Positions 25,101 to 37,300 of a stretch of DNA of 64,000 nt are shown here, piece by piece. This DNA is from Didymodactylos carnosus (lineage: Eukaryota; Rotifera; Eurotatoria; Philodinida; Philodinidae): positions 17,604 to 81,603 of the forward strand of contig CAJNOQ010000076.1 in NCBI GenBank assembly GCA_905250885.1, in the 5' to 3' direction. The notes under the pieces are model-generated. The model was not told the DNA's origin, ran no database searches, and saw nothing but the letters and a program-made list of their open reading frames with translations. How positions within the stretch are numbered: position 1 is the stretch's first letter; the number at the start of each line of letters is the position of its first letter. A program made the translations under genes and the position numbers.

Positions 25101-28100
25101 ACCTTTGAACCTGATATGCCATACGCTTCTAATTTTGGTTCTAGAAAAACAAAATCAACACGTATAATGTTGGCGTCATTAATCGATGTAACAGTTTAAA
25201 AAAAATGGTTTTAGGTAGTCTAACAAAAGAATCAATGATTAGTTACCCACATGTAAAAATATACAAAATAATTACAAACCCCTTATTTTTTTTCGATTAT
25301 TTGACTGTTTGTCTGCTGATGCTGATATAAATGATGCTTCTGGATCATCAAAATCAACAAATTCTTCGCCATCGTCCAAATTTTCTCTTCGATTATTCTT
25401 CAATTAGTTAAAAGATTTGATTAAAAACGATGAAACCAGACATAGGGCCAAATCGAAAAATTTTAAAAAGTTTCTTCGGTCAAAATCGATTGCAGATTCA
25501 TCTTATTCATAGTCGATTATCTTGTACGCGATAACTTTTTAGATCGGGAGTACTTCAGAAAAAATTGCCGATATCGGGTTGCCTCTGATCGTAGTGTCCT
25601 TTTTGAAAATTTTTGAACAAAATCATGAGCCAATTTTTTTTATGAAGTAGCCCATTCCAAAAGTTATCGCGTACAAGATAATCGATTATGAAGAAGACGA
25701 ATCTGCAATCGGTTTTGACCGAAAAAGTTTTTAAAATTTTTCGATTTGTTGATATGAAGGACATTAAAAATGTGTGATACACAACTCTTTTCTTTTTGTG
25801 AATTTTTAGTTAAAGTTTAGAATATGTATTTACGAAAAAGAGTTACGATAATCATATATCCAAACATGCACTGTAACACTGTATACTAGACTTACCTCTG
25901 GTATATCGAGCTATACAAAAAAGAATATAATTAGAATTAATATGCTTACGAGAAGATTTAATAATGATGAGTCATTTTGAAATTAAGCAAAACATTTCAT
26001 TTTCTCACTTAATTGCCATTATACTGTATTGTTCATTTTTAGTTTTTTTTATTGATCTATAGTCTGAATTAGGCCATAGATGTCGTCAACGCTTATAATT
26101 TGTTTTTTTCTTCTTCAAAAGGATTCGACTATTACATTTTAGTTCATATCATAATATTTACCCATTTTAATTTAAAGACTTTCCTTTCTATTGGCTCTAT
26201 TTGTTTTGTTTTAAATATTGAGCGTGTCACCGAATTTGGAATAAAACCTAATTAATTCAATAAATATTAAATATTTTTTCTATTGACATTAAGAAATGAT
26301 AATGAGTTTTTTCAGTATGTTAATTTTTTGTCTTTTTTTTTTTTCTTGCATGTGAGCTTATTTACCATCAGGTGCAATTGGCCACATTTTTTCTTCATGC
26401 AGGTGTGATTGTGCTTTACTCTGAATGTTTTCAGCATCAAGCAGTTCGAAATAGTCTATTGGATGTGTAGCAGATATCTGAGGCTTGTCCACATCTACAA
26501 TAAAAACAAAAACAAAAAACGAAATAGTACACATATCTATCTCATTCTAAGAAAGAAAACATATACTTTTATTTGCTTTTATTGAAGAGTCAACTCGAAT
26601 GGTACGCCCAGATCCAAGTAAAGGTCTATAAAAATGAGAAAATATTCAATTGATTAAACTATTATCTCAAGATATATTCTCATTTTAGCATTGTTTCCAA
26701 TACTTCAATCATAAATTCTTCGTGTTTTTATTTAAAGAGAAAATTTTATTATATAAATTCCTCCTTAAAAAGTTGCTTCATCGCTCTAAGCAAAAAAATA
26801 TAGTTTTAATTACCTGCCACTATTATTTCGTTTTATTTTTTTGTATTGGTTTGGTGAAGTTATTTTTGGATGAATTATCTTAATCATCAGAAATCTTATT
26901 CTTCGGAAAATATTTCAAATAATTTCGAAAAAATGAAATATATTCAGTCAACTTCTCTCTGTAATAATTTTTTTGTATAAAAAGATCTAATAACATATCG
27001 TTTGTTGAATATTGTTTTGTTTCAAAACTCTCTTTCTTATTAAGTATGTAAAGTTGAAGTGCTTATTAGAATAATTTTTAAAAAAAAAGAAGAAATTTTA
27101 CTGTCATCTATACATTCGATAATGTGAATTAATATATTATATGAATAAATGGATTATGACAAATATTAAATGTCTATTTTTTCTTTTATAGCCCCAAAAC
27201 AAGTATTGAAAGATTTTGTTGAATATTTGAAGAAAAATAATGCAGTAAAATGGTAAAAACAACATGTCTAGTGTAAGAAGCAAACTACACATTCAAATTA
27301 ATGACAACATACATAAAACGTCAATCACGTCAACCGATATTTGAGTGACCTACATTTGGGGAAGAGAAATGATGGATAGTGGGAATGATTGTACAAACAA
27401 TATTACAGATGTTGACCCTGAAGTTTCGTAATTATTTCCATGAAGTTTAATGTTTAAGAAATTAAAACTGGTGAAGAAAGAAAAAGTTGACTGTAGATTG
27501 CAGTTTAGTTGTACAGTGGGGACTTAACTGGATTATTTTAAGATCCATAGAAATAATAGCACTTTTGTATTGTCTAAGTATTTTGATCCCTCAAACAATT
27601 GTTAATCTGTAAGTCAAAATATACTCTTTTAATATAACTGATTACAGTGATGAACTGTTAAATCACAGAGCACAAGAGACGTCGAAGAATATCTGTAAAA
27701 AAATTTAAAAAATGAAAACTTTATTACCTTTTCACTGATGAAAATTTAACGTTTGTATTTGAGTTAGATGATGCATAATTTTCTTGTGGATAGATATCTG
27801 TTTCTTGCGATTTACTCCGTATAAATTGAAAACTATTATCATTATTTGGGATTTCGAGTAATTTTTTATTCATATTTGACAAGAAAACGGTAGAAGAATG
27901 ATTTCTGAAGAATAAGAATAATTAGTTGTGTCTTTTTTGTGTTTTATTTGTCAACGTCAGCGTATCATGTGTATAGGAATATATTTGAAATTGATTCTTT
28001 CTGGTATTGGAGAAACCTGATAAAGACAACAACTTGCAAACAGAAACGGTATGTATACCTGGTTAAAAATAATGCTCAAATCATTAACACCAGATTTTAT

Positions 28101-30060
28101 AAAACAGAAACTAATAACTGTTGCTCGGTGCAAAGAAAAAAATAAAGAAAAGAAACGGATCAATTGACCTATTTGATTTAAGCTGTATTCTTACACTTGT
28201 ATAAAAAAACTTCTCGAACAAACCAAATTCTACTGAGAGTTCATGGATAGCCAGATAGACGAACATTGTCAAATGATCTTTCAAACTTTGATATTATCTT
28301 AGAAGATCATATTATAAGATTTTCTTATGATAAGTTCTTAGAAGATCCTGTAAAATCTTAAAAGAAATTCATCTGAATATTGAAAATAATATGCCTGCTT
28401 TTTACTATCGTTTCTTCTTCCTTCCTCACCCCCTTCTAACCACTATTGCTTCCTGCTTTTTTTTTCTAGTATAAGTAGGACTTTTACGTTCTAGGATTGT
28501 GTTTTGTCACGTTTCTACCTCATAAACTTTATTTTGTACTCAGCTGATAGGTTAAATTTCTGTTGTACATGTCATCGATTCTATGAAATCTTTTAAGATA
28601 TAATAATAAAATAAATATAGCTTAACAATCTGTAACGCAAGATCATATGACTTCTTATTTTATGATCCTGTAAGAACTGACAAGGTCTTACAGACTACTC
28701 TTGTAAGTTTTTTACGACAAGAAATCACAAGAAACATTATACATTTATATTGAGCTTCGGACTAAAAGTCTAAATACTTTTACTTAATTTTTAAAAAATG
28801 CCATCATCTGTACTGATGAATCGAGATTTTCTTCTCCGAGTGGCAAGTTACACGAGAAGTAAATAGCCACATGGCTAACCTACATTTTTATATAGTCTCT
28901 TTCATTTCTAGGTCAGTCAACACCAGACTTCCCAGATGGTCCGCATTTTGAGAATTGTCTGTTTTTGCTGTTTTTCCCCTGTTTACATATAACATTTAAA
29001 AAAAGAATGTCTATCTATTGAGGATTCTCGACAGAAATGATTGCAGCTGGGTTAAAAATTCACTTAAACTCATCGTTATCATGCACCGAAATTTATAATT
29101 ATTTCTTATCAGAGCCAGATCTGCTTAAACTTATTCATTCTAATCAAAAATATACAGTCAAAAAACAACGTGTCAACTAAAATCAGGACTTACATTTCTG
29201 TTTGTTTTTCTCTTGTGTTTTATTGTTTCACTCACGACCTCTATTTAAGTTGCATTTTCCGACTATACTTAGGATTTGTCTTAAAGCTTTTCAATACTGT
29301 AGGGTTAAAGAGAAATAAATTCTGCATAAAATAAGCTGTTGCACGACTTTCTACTGTAAGTAACCGACGAGTCGCGAATGTGTCATTATTAGCCTTTATT
29401 TTTCCTTTTCTCTAGCGATTCTGGGGTCTTCATAGCTGAAAAAGACCCATCCACAACTCATCAGTTACCTATAGTAGAAAGGCGTGCAACAGCTTATTTT
29501 GTGCAGAATTTATTTCTCTTTACCGTATTGAAAAGCTTTGAGACAAACGCTATAGTTGATATCTGAGAAAGCCTTTTTTACGAAAATATAGCCCTTAAAG
29601 TTCTCTATCGAATCATGTTATTTTCAAACCTAATAAAAGTCTTTTAACTAGAGAGTTATCAAAAATAAATGAAAAATAAAAGAGGAATCTATAATTCTGC
29701 CACATGATTTTTTCAGTGTATTGACTCTTTCTCTTAGGTGTTGACTGACCTAGAAATGAAAGAGACTATATAAAAATGTAGGTTAGGCATGTGGCTATTT
29801 ATATCGGAAAGTCGTTTGAAAAAAGATTTAGTGATTGAAGAATTACATAAATTTTGGTGCAACTCATATAGGGGAGAGGTCCATAATTTTGCCATATCCT
29901 GTATGTTGTTTCTATCAAAAATTAATCTGATATCAAATCATCTTTTTCAATATTTTACAATACATGTTAAAGAACGAATGTTGAATAAAAACTAAAAATG
30001 AGCAAAAACTTACTCGCCAAATTTTACATTGTACTGTAATGGATAGTTGATATAGTTGTT
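22138..30060 (-). CDS. HEAT/armadillo-like helical-repeat protein (16 exons seen; N-terminus may be incomplete)
   Basis: Large spliced gene of unknown function. Minus-strand exons: 30014-30060, 27728-27904, 26567-26625, 26366-26494, 26162-26247, 25896-25910 (15 nt, encoding LDIPE), 25280-25397, 25103-25140, 24923-24982, 24480-24643, 24227-24416, 24062-24163, 23723-24000, 23493-23667, 22846-22947 and 22138-22782. Phases agree throughout, giving about 794 residues. Layout: a polar N-terminal third (FQFIRSKSQETD, MWPIAPDGFIPNSVTRSI); an acidic linker (LDDGEEFVDFDDPE); then about 350 residues of amphipathic helical repeats resembling HEAT/ARM units (RPMVIYLMKIIKEKQLL, DDIVTEAINAVKYITD, YDRCVEGLVPLLLHN, VLVRTECCEALKKLSG). 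A Gln/Glu/Lys-rich C-terminal tail ends in VVKHR. No ATG is visible in the first exon seen, so an upstream exon is likely. HEATR4-like or another ciliary repeat protein is only a guess. Introns house foldbacks B, C and D. Confidence 0.78.
23063..23444. mobile_element. Foldback element B (near-perfect 382-bp palindrome)
   Basis: It starts GAGTCCGGCATCGGATTT and ends with the reverse complement. Both arms are about 180 bp and almost identical, around a short loop near 23,240-23,275. TA lies on each side (23061-23062 and 23445-23446), consistent with a TA target duplication. It sits in the intron between exons 22846-22947 and 23493-23667 of the helical-repeat gene. There is no coding capacity. 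The high arm identity points to recent origin or gene conversion. Confidence 0.9.
25450..25747. mobile_element. Foldback element C (about 300 bp)
   Basis: The arms run from AAATCGAAAAATTTTAAAAAG at 25450 inward to near 25,545 and return as the reverse complement from about 25,655 to 25,747. They share the words ATCGATT, GTACGCGATAACTTTT and GCAGATTC. It lies in the intron between the 15-nt exon 25896-25910 and the exon 25280-25397 of the helical-repeat gene. A 75-codon frame across it (25555-25782) is a repeat shadow. Confidence 0.85.
28860..29801. mobile_element. Foldback element D with a second palindrome nested inside
   Basis: The outer arms of about 65 bp start TAAATAGCCACATG at 28860 and return inverted to 29801. 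Inside lies a separate palindrome, 29275-29547, with arms of about 95 bp (AAAGCTTTTCAATAC...GTATTGAAAAGCTTT). The whole lies in the 2.1-kb intron between exons 30014-30060 and 27728-27904 of the helical-repeat gene, where most introns are 50-300 nt. Removing it would leave an intron of about 1.2 kb. No coding capacity is seen. Confidence 0.82.
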
Positions 30061-31074
30061 CTAAATAAAATATAAATGCTAGTAATCTACCAGGAGTATC
30101 CAATTTTTTCCATACTCTGAATGAAAGCAATTTTACTACCCAAAAATTTTTCTTCCGCTTTTATAAACGGACAACTTAGAGCATTCTGCTGCGAACTTAC
30201 TGTGAAACAATGTGCCATGTATAGAACTATTCTTTGTGATTTTTTTTTCTTATACAAATGATTTGCAAATACGTTGCCAGTTTGTTTTTTTTCTAAAAGT
30301 AAAAAACGGGAAACGGTTGTTCTATTTACATCTGAACACATATCTCATCAAAGAAACATTTGTTCAAGAGTTTTCATACTCTTCTTTACATTGTATAGAC
30401 AAAAAAAGAAAACAAATCAGCGAACAATTTGACATCAGGTATATGACGTATTCATACTCTTCTTTTTAGGTAAGTGCATTTTCCTTTCTGTTTTAAAACT
30501 TATCAATTGCTTGTCTGTTATAAATTAATGAGTTGTGATAGTTTCAATGGCCCTTTTGTGGATCCTTTTATAAGAAAAAATACCGAAGATCGAAAATAAT
30601 ATAGACCTAAAGGAAAAGTTGAGAGTATTTTGTAAACTTTTTTGAAAGAAAAAGCATAAAAAAGTGTTTTGTCTCTAAAAAAAACTAAATAATGATGAAC
30701 GTGTAGCATTTATTTTTACATTGATTAAATTTATTTTTAGAGAATGAAATATAAGATAGCAAAAAAAGGAAAAGAAAAATTATTAAAAACATATTTCTAT
30801 ATGATTCTTTTGAAAACGACATATTTAAATATTTATTCATATGTGACGACATGAAAATATACTATAGAGAACAAGAGCATATGGCAACTTCGGCTAATTA
30901 ATGTCTTTTTTATATTCTGTGAACGTAATTGTTTAATTAGTAATAATAATAAGTTAGATAAAGAGAAGTTTTACCCAGATACATCTGTTAGGACCGTTAC
31001 ACAACTGAGAAACTCTGATATGTATTTTCACTGGAATCTATCTCCAATGCTGTATTATACTAAAATGTTCGCCC

Positions 31075-31729
31075 TAGAGAACGTCCAGTTTGTCTGGTCT
31101 TGAAAATAGAGTGAAGATTTATTTAATTACAGGTGTCTGTTACCTGCTTTTTTTTTCTTATTCTGGTCAGCTCCAAGGTCAGAACAAGACTCTTGTCTTA
31201 TCACTTTCGGAAAGTGATAAGACCAGATCAAGATTCTCTGTTTTTTCTACTGATCAGACAAACGGTAAATCTTGGTTTGGTCTTGACCTTTTTTGTCTAA
31301 TCTTGATATTTTCTGAGAACCTGACACTGGTCAGGTTCAAGACAAGAGCTAGGTTTTTTCCATAATCACCGTTTATTTGCTAAGTCACGTAGTATATAGT
31401 GACCACTAATTTTTCGAAAAATTTCAAAGTTATTCTCATAAGTGATGAGTAATGTCTTAGAGATTTGGGTGGTGAACAAGAGATATCTAGCGGTATTCCG
31501 AGGCTGATGATTACATTGGATGATCTTCAGAAAACTTTCTAGGTTTCAACTGATTTTTGCTCAGTATGAGTGATTAGCAAGCAGCATACCTAATTTTTAC
31601 ATATATACAACAAACGCGAGATCTTGATTTCTTCCACTGATCTGGAGAAAAAAACAGGTCCTGACCAGGAAAACAGGCGCAGACTTTTTTACTTGCAGAT
31701 ATCTGACCAGACAAACTGGACATCCTCTA
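31075..31729. repeat. Inverted-repeat block rich in GACCAG/CTGGTC
   Basis: TAGAGAACGTCCAGTTTGTC at 31075 returns inverted at 31705-31729. Between the arms the words CTGGTC and GACCAG recur in both orientations. Small hairpins are visible, for example TCTTATCACTTT-CGG-AAAGTGATAAGA near 31195-31221 and GAACCTGACACTGGTCAGGTTC near 31318-31340. This is probably a decayed non-autonomous transposon. The 91-codon frame 31090-31365 is not considered a gene. Confidence 0.6.
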
Positions 31730-32482
31730 AGACGTTTATTGACGACGAGGGCAGGTGGCGCCAGTTTGTTTTTAACATAAGAAATTAGGAGAAGTAGCAA
31801 CTGAGTAGAGCCAAAAGAAAATTGGAGGAAAACGATTACGTTATAAATGAATTCGTGGTGACGAGTTAGGTTAAGGATACCCACCTGTGAGTGCCAGTCA
31901 CACCTCCTAGTCTGACGTCTGTCCAGCGCTAAAGAGGTTCGTGTGTTGCAGGAGCTATTACCAACCCTGCTCCAATGTTGTTGTATTTTTCATTTCTCTC
32001 TATAAACAAGAGACTATTCTTACTTTAGAAAAATAGGCGTGAAAATAAAACAAAAGAAAAGACAAAACTGATTTTCTGCAATCAAGTTGATTGCTTCCAC
32101 AGCACCAGTTCAATATAATTCGATTTCACGCAACTTTACTGTTGAAATCGAATACTGAAATTGTACTGGCGTCAGCTGAAATCGATAGATGAATTTTTTT
32201 TCAATTATTTCAATAACAGATTCATGATGAGAGTGATTTCGACTCCCAAAACGATTGTAACGGTATCGTGATCGGTACACCCCTCATCTATTTTGAGCTG
32301 AACATATTCTAATATAGGGGAAAGTCTGCGCTGCAAAGTGAAACCACTCCCAGCAGTAAGTCCCACGTCCTTCCTTGAAAATGTTATGAATTTTTAAGTT
32401 TTTTCTTCAAAACCTAAAAGGACTCAATTTTGTAGTTTCATAAACCTTTTTCCCTTTTCCTGTACATTCAAAATTTTTTCTA

Positions 32483-32615
32483 GACAACATTGCCTAGATG
32501 TGAATTTTTTTTCGTTCTATCATCTTTTCTTTTCGATTTATAAGAATTTTAAGGTTTTCAGTGTTCAAGAAAAGGTGATAGAACGAAAAGAAATCCACAC
32601 TTGGACAATGTTGTC
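32483..32615. repeat. Small foldback (arms about 50 bp)
   Basis: GACAACATTG at 32483 returns as CAATGTTGTC ending at 32615. The arms also share TTCGTTCTATCA / TGATAGAACGAA. Weaker complementarity continues outward for some tens of bases on both sides. Confidence 0.75.
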
Positions 32616-34296
32616 GAGTATTTACGATAAAGTTTTGAAGTCCATTGGATCAAGTTATCGAGGGCTCGTAATGGAAAGATATCAAAAATTGAGTTTCTAG
32701 AAAACTCGAGAACCTCGATAGCTAGACAGTTGCGACGAAAATGAAAAGATGCTTAATTGAATTTTCAATTAGTCCTGGAATGCAGAAGGTTTTATCATTT
32801 TTAGTTTATGATAATTTTTCCTACGGAAAGCCTCAAGAGGAGAGACGGGTAATCTTAGTAATACAAGACGGAATACTAAAAACATGAAATTGAGACAATT
32901 TTTTGTTCGCTTTTCTACATAAGTTAGACTGTTTTTCTACAAAAAAGAGTTTTTCTCAACTGCTGCAATATGTCGTTCACGGTTACATCGATATACGATC
33001 TATCGAGAAATTTTATCGAAGTATCATGGCATTTGAGTTCATGAAGAAAGTAAAAGAGTGAAATATGGAAGATAGTTATGCTGAATTATCTGTTTGCTTG
33101 AATAGGTTTTTTTGAGCTTTGTTTCTTTGTTACAGATATTTAATTTATTTAGTTTTGCTGCATCTGAAAGAAGTAGTCATCAATAAATGTTTTTCACGAA
33201 ATAAACAAGAAAGAAGTAAGGTTCACGCTTTGTTTTTATGTGCACCTGACTGACAGTAAAAGTCATCTGCGGAAATTAGTGACACTTAAATACTGAAAGG
33301 TTATGAAGCGGGGTGTTACAATTCGTTTTCCCCAGTAAAATGATTTTATTCGTTTGGAGAAAACTCACTAAGCCAAGCAGAATTTTTGCGAACGTGTCCC
33401 CACTTTTGTGATCGATCTATTTTTCTATACAGCGAGCACTTTTCGCTAGGCAGGCAGACATCAACTTTTTTATCATCGGAAATGGTTATTTTGGGCTTAG
33501 AATTACTCTTTATATCTAAAAATAGTATTCTCACAAGGAAAAGTCTTATTCTAAAAGCTTTTAGCTTCTGATCATTCCTCTTAGGTATAATTTTTTAACC
33601 GGGAAAAAATATCTAAAAAAATGTTTGAATAAATACATCATCTGATGCAGTTTTTGCACTGATTCTAAATATGCCCTCAGATTTTAATACAAATATTTTT
33701 GGACTGAAAAAACTGGATTTTTGGAAAACCTGTTATGTGGTGAAGAAGCATTTGTGCTAGTTTGCGCTATATGTATAGGCGTTTTACAGATGGCAGAGCA
33801 TACGTACAACGTTGAGGGAGCTTGAACCACAGAGAAATTTGGAGTGCTTATTGGACTGAAGACGTCTGTTCGGAAAACATTGGTCGTTTTGAAAACAATT
33901 TTACTTAGATTTAGGCCGAAATAACTTTTTTTCTCATAGATATCTAAGAGGACAAAAAATCTGATGCTATTTACTTTAGCGCATATCTCGAAGTGTATTT
34001 TTCTTTATAAGAATTTAAAAAAAATACGCTTTCGATTTTTTGTCAAATATCCGCATGGACTGTACTCGAGGTGCCAGATAGAATTCGCTCTAACTAAGGG
34101 GAAATTTTTAGCTATTAAGACTGAGCTGAATGGTTAAAAGTGTTTTGCAAAAAAAATAGATGTTGTTTCCTGTTGATTCACTCACTTACATTATTTATAT
34201 AGTTAGTTTTTATTCTCATAGTTTTGCTTAGTCTCCTATAATTGGATAGCTTCTCCGCCTTTCACATGTACCGGAAACACGCCTTTGTAAATGTGT

Positions 34297-34315
34297 TCTT
34301 TCTTTCTTTCTTTCT
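34297..34315. repeat. (CTTT)n microsatellite
   Basis: Short tandem run of CTTT units in gene-free DNA. Confidence 0.8.
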
Positions 34316-37300
34316 TTTTTACATTTTTTATTTAACAAAAATATTTTTGTTCTTAGTTTTACTATTTCTCCTAGTTGATAAAAAATAGATTATATCTGTT
34401 CTTTTGTTCAGATTCTCTATGCATTCTTTTTCTTTGCGTTTTGTTGAATATAAATAATAATGTCTTCTTCTTTTCTTTCCTCAAGCGATTCTTTAATAAA
34501 TGTAATAATATGATATGATATGTACATGATTGAACACACTAACGAACGTTAAACATGTGTTTATATATATATTGACCGAATCTAATAGAATTTTCTTTTT
34601 CCATGTCAGTGAAATAGTTACAGAAACACAATAGAAGATTTATAGACATAGTCTTTATGTAAGTCAATAAAGTCAATGGGGTTTTATCATCTTATGTGTT
34701 GTTGAAGATAGAACAGAGCAGGATTACACGGTAGATTTAAGAAAAAGTGATATGAATATTGATACAAAACTTTTTCAAAAATTGTTAATATCATAACTAA
34801 ATTCCTTCTATTCGAGAGAATAGAGAAAGATAGATAGTATAATAGTAGCAAAATCTTTAATGACTATCAGGGATAAAATATGATCTTTCAAATTCGTTCA
34901 TTGTATATAGTTCAATTTGACAGGTTATTTTTTAATTATAATTATTGGTCTGTCATCGGATATTGTTATTCAGCGCATAATTCACTAACTTGTCGCCAAA
35001 AACAGTCTTCATATTCCGGTTCGTTATGAGTGTAATATTGCTTGAATCAATTCCAGTGAATATGTATATGAGAAAATAGACCTATACATATATATACACG
35101 CTCATCAATTATAATAAGTGAAAGAACGACGAACTATATAAGAAAAATTTTTATTCATCATTAATTTTATAGTACTATTCGCTCATCTTTGTTTTAGGAA
35201 GAATGAAACGTCATCTTTAAACATTTTAAATTGATTATTACGGAAGTATTCAGCAACGCATTTTTTTTTTCTCCTTTGTCTACATAGTGAAATGAAGAAC
35301 AAAAATAAAGAAAAAGCACTTTTTCTCTCAATATGTTTTTAACTACGAAATTCTATACAGTAGAAGGAAATGCTATATGCAGTAGCAGCTCTCTAATGTC
35401 ATTTCCTGACAAATTTTTCAAAAATGATAAATGAAATAAAAAATTTAAACAAAAGGACATTTAGTCAAGAGTAAGTAGTTTTATTTCTAATTAGTTTGAC
35501 GATTGGTTAATATAAAGTTTGATATAGTTTTCTAGTAAATAAACTTGGCAGAATTTGTAGACTGCTAAAAACGAATCACATTAGCAATATTTGTCTAAGA
35601 AATGTAATTTTATCACTTTTTTTTAGAAAATTAAAGAATAAGAGTTAAAAATCTTATATAACTGGTCACAAATTTTGAAAAAGAACTAGAAAATGATATA
35701 TTCAAATTATTTGATAATTAATTTATACAAAGATCTGAATTTTTTTATTTCTTTTATCGTTAAGTAAATACTACTACTGCTAAAGACAGATTAAACAAAT
35801 GAATGAAGTTTGTCAAAAAGAACTGATCTGACATGATTTTTTTAAATAATCTTGATAATTCTGCCACATTTATCAAATGACTTTAAAGCATTCTCCATTT
35901 ATACTTCTTTACGGTTTATTTCTTCAGAAATCCAATTGTACATTGTTTACATAATTAATATCTTCGACTTATGAGATGTTTAAGATATAAATAACAAATA
36001 TAGGTTAGAATGACGTAAGAGTTCGGTGTTTTTCTCTTTGACCATTTTAAAGTTAAACATTTTCCCATAAAATAAAATCATATGGCTTTTTTGTAGTTCA
36101 CACACTGAGATAGAATTCATCGAATAAGGTCGTTTCATGTCCTAAATCAAACTGGTACAGAAACATAAGATAAGATGAGAAAGTAAATAGAAAATAATAG
36201 TGACTATTTTTGTCATTTAAATGTTGCATAAGTCTACCGATTGACTTTAATAGAAAGTCTCATTCTATTGAGATCAATTATTCGGTGTTAAAATACAATC
36301 AAAAGAGATTAATCCGTGGTAAAGATAAAATAGGCACCTCTGTTTTCTGGTTGATGATTAATTTTTACGTTGATGGTGGAAAAATTAATTATCTATCTAC
36401 CTTTGAAAACTTTCGTAGTCTGACATAGTTGGGGAAAGATGATTTTTGATTATAAAATAGTGGACATAAAGCATTATTTGTTAAAAATACTGCTGATTGA
36501 TCAAGATGACTGGGGCATGATACGGCAACATCATCAACAAATATCCATGAGCATCGTCCCAGAACGTCGAAAACAGTGTAATTAATTGTCAATAAAATAA
36601 CCATATAAGCCATTCAATATTAGTTAAACGGACATTTTTACATCACTTTTTATTGCAAAAAATTGCGATAATTTTTTCACCGTTTTTTTGCATTTAAACT
36701 GAAAACGTTTAATGCCTGAAAGTGGCAATTCTATTAAGACAAAAAAAATGAAGAATTTTTATTTATGATAATCATTTTAAGGCTGTTATTGCACTTGCAC
36801 CATTGTGAGCCGTTAACAATTTATGGTTCGAGCATTTTCTGAAGTCAGTAATCTTACAAAGACTGAGTTCATAAACTCCAATAGTTTTGGTTCCTTAGAA
36901 CCATGGCACCATCACTAGTGTTAGTCCCAGAACAAAGGCCAAGTTTCGATGACTTGTGTAATTGAAGAAGAGAAAAATTCTGAGTTCTGTTAAAAGAATC
37001 AGTATCATATTAATATTGGTGGAAATAGCGAAACAAAAGGGTGAATGATTCGTTAACAAATGATTAAAAACTGACATTTAAGTGCCAAAGTTAAATGCTA
37101 CTTTTTTTCCTGATACTTTAACTGCTCAAAACGGCAAGCTAACAGGCAGTTAATGGCCGATGTGAATTTTAGTTTCAAGTACATGCGATTAAATGTATTT
37201 TTTTAGACCTTGATTCATGTTGAAGTAAAGGAGAAAAGACGGTGTTTGTTACCTTTTTGGGCAATTTTTTAACCGGTTAAAAGTCAGTTTTTTCGGTATA

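Noticed and set aside
33346-33534. 62-codon minus-strand frame considered as a THAP or transposase fragment
   Set aside because: The cysteine and tryptophan spacing does not fit a THAP domain. The opposite strand is equally open.
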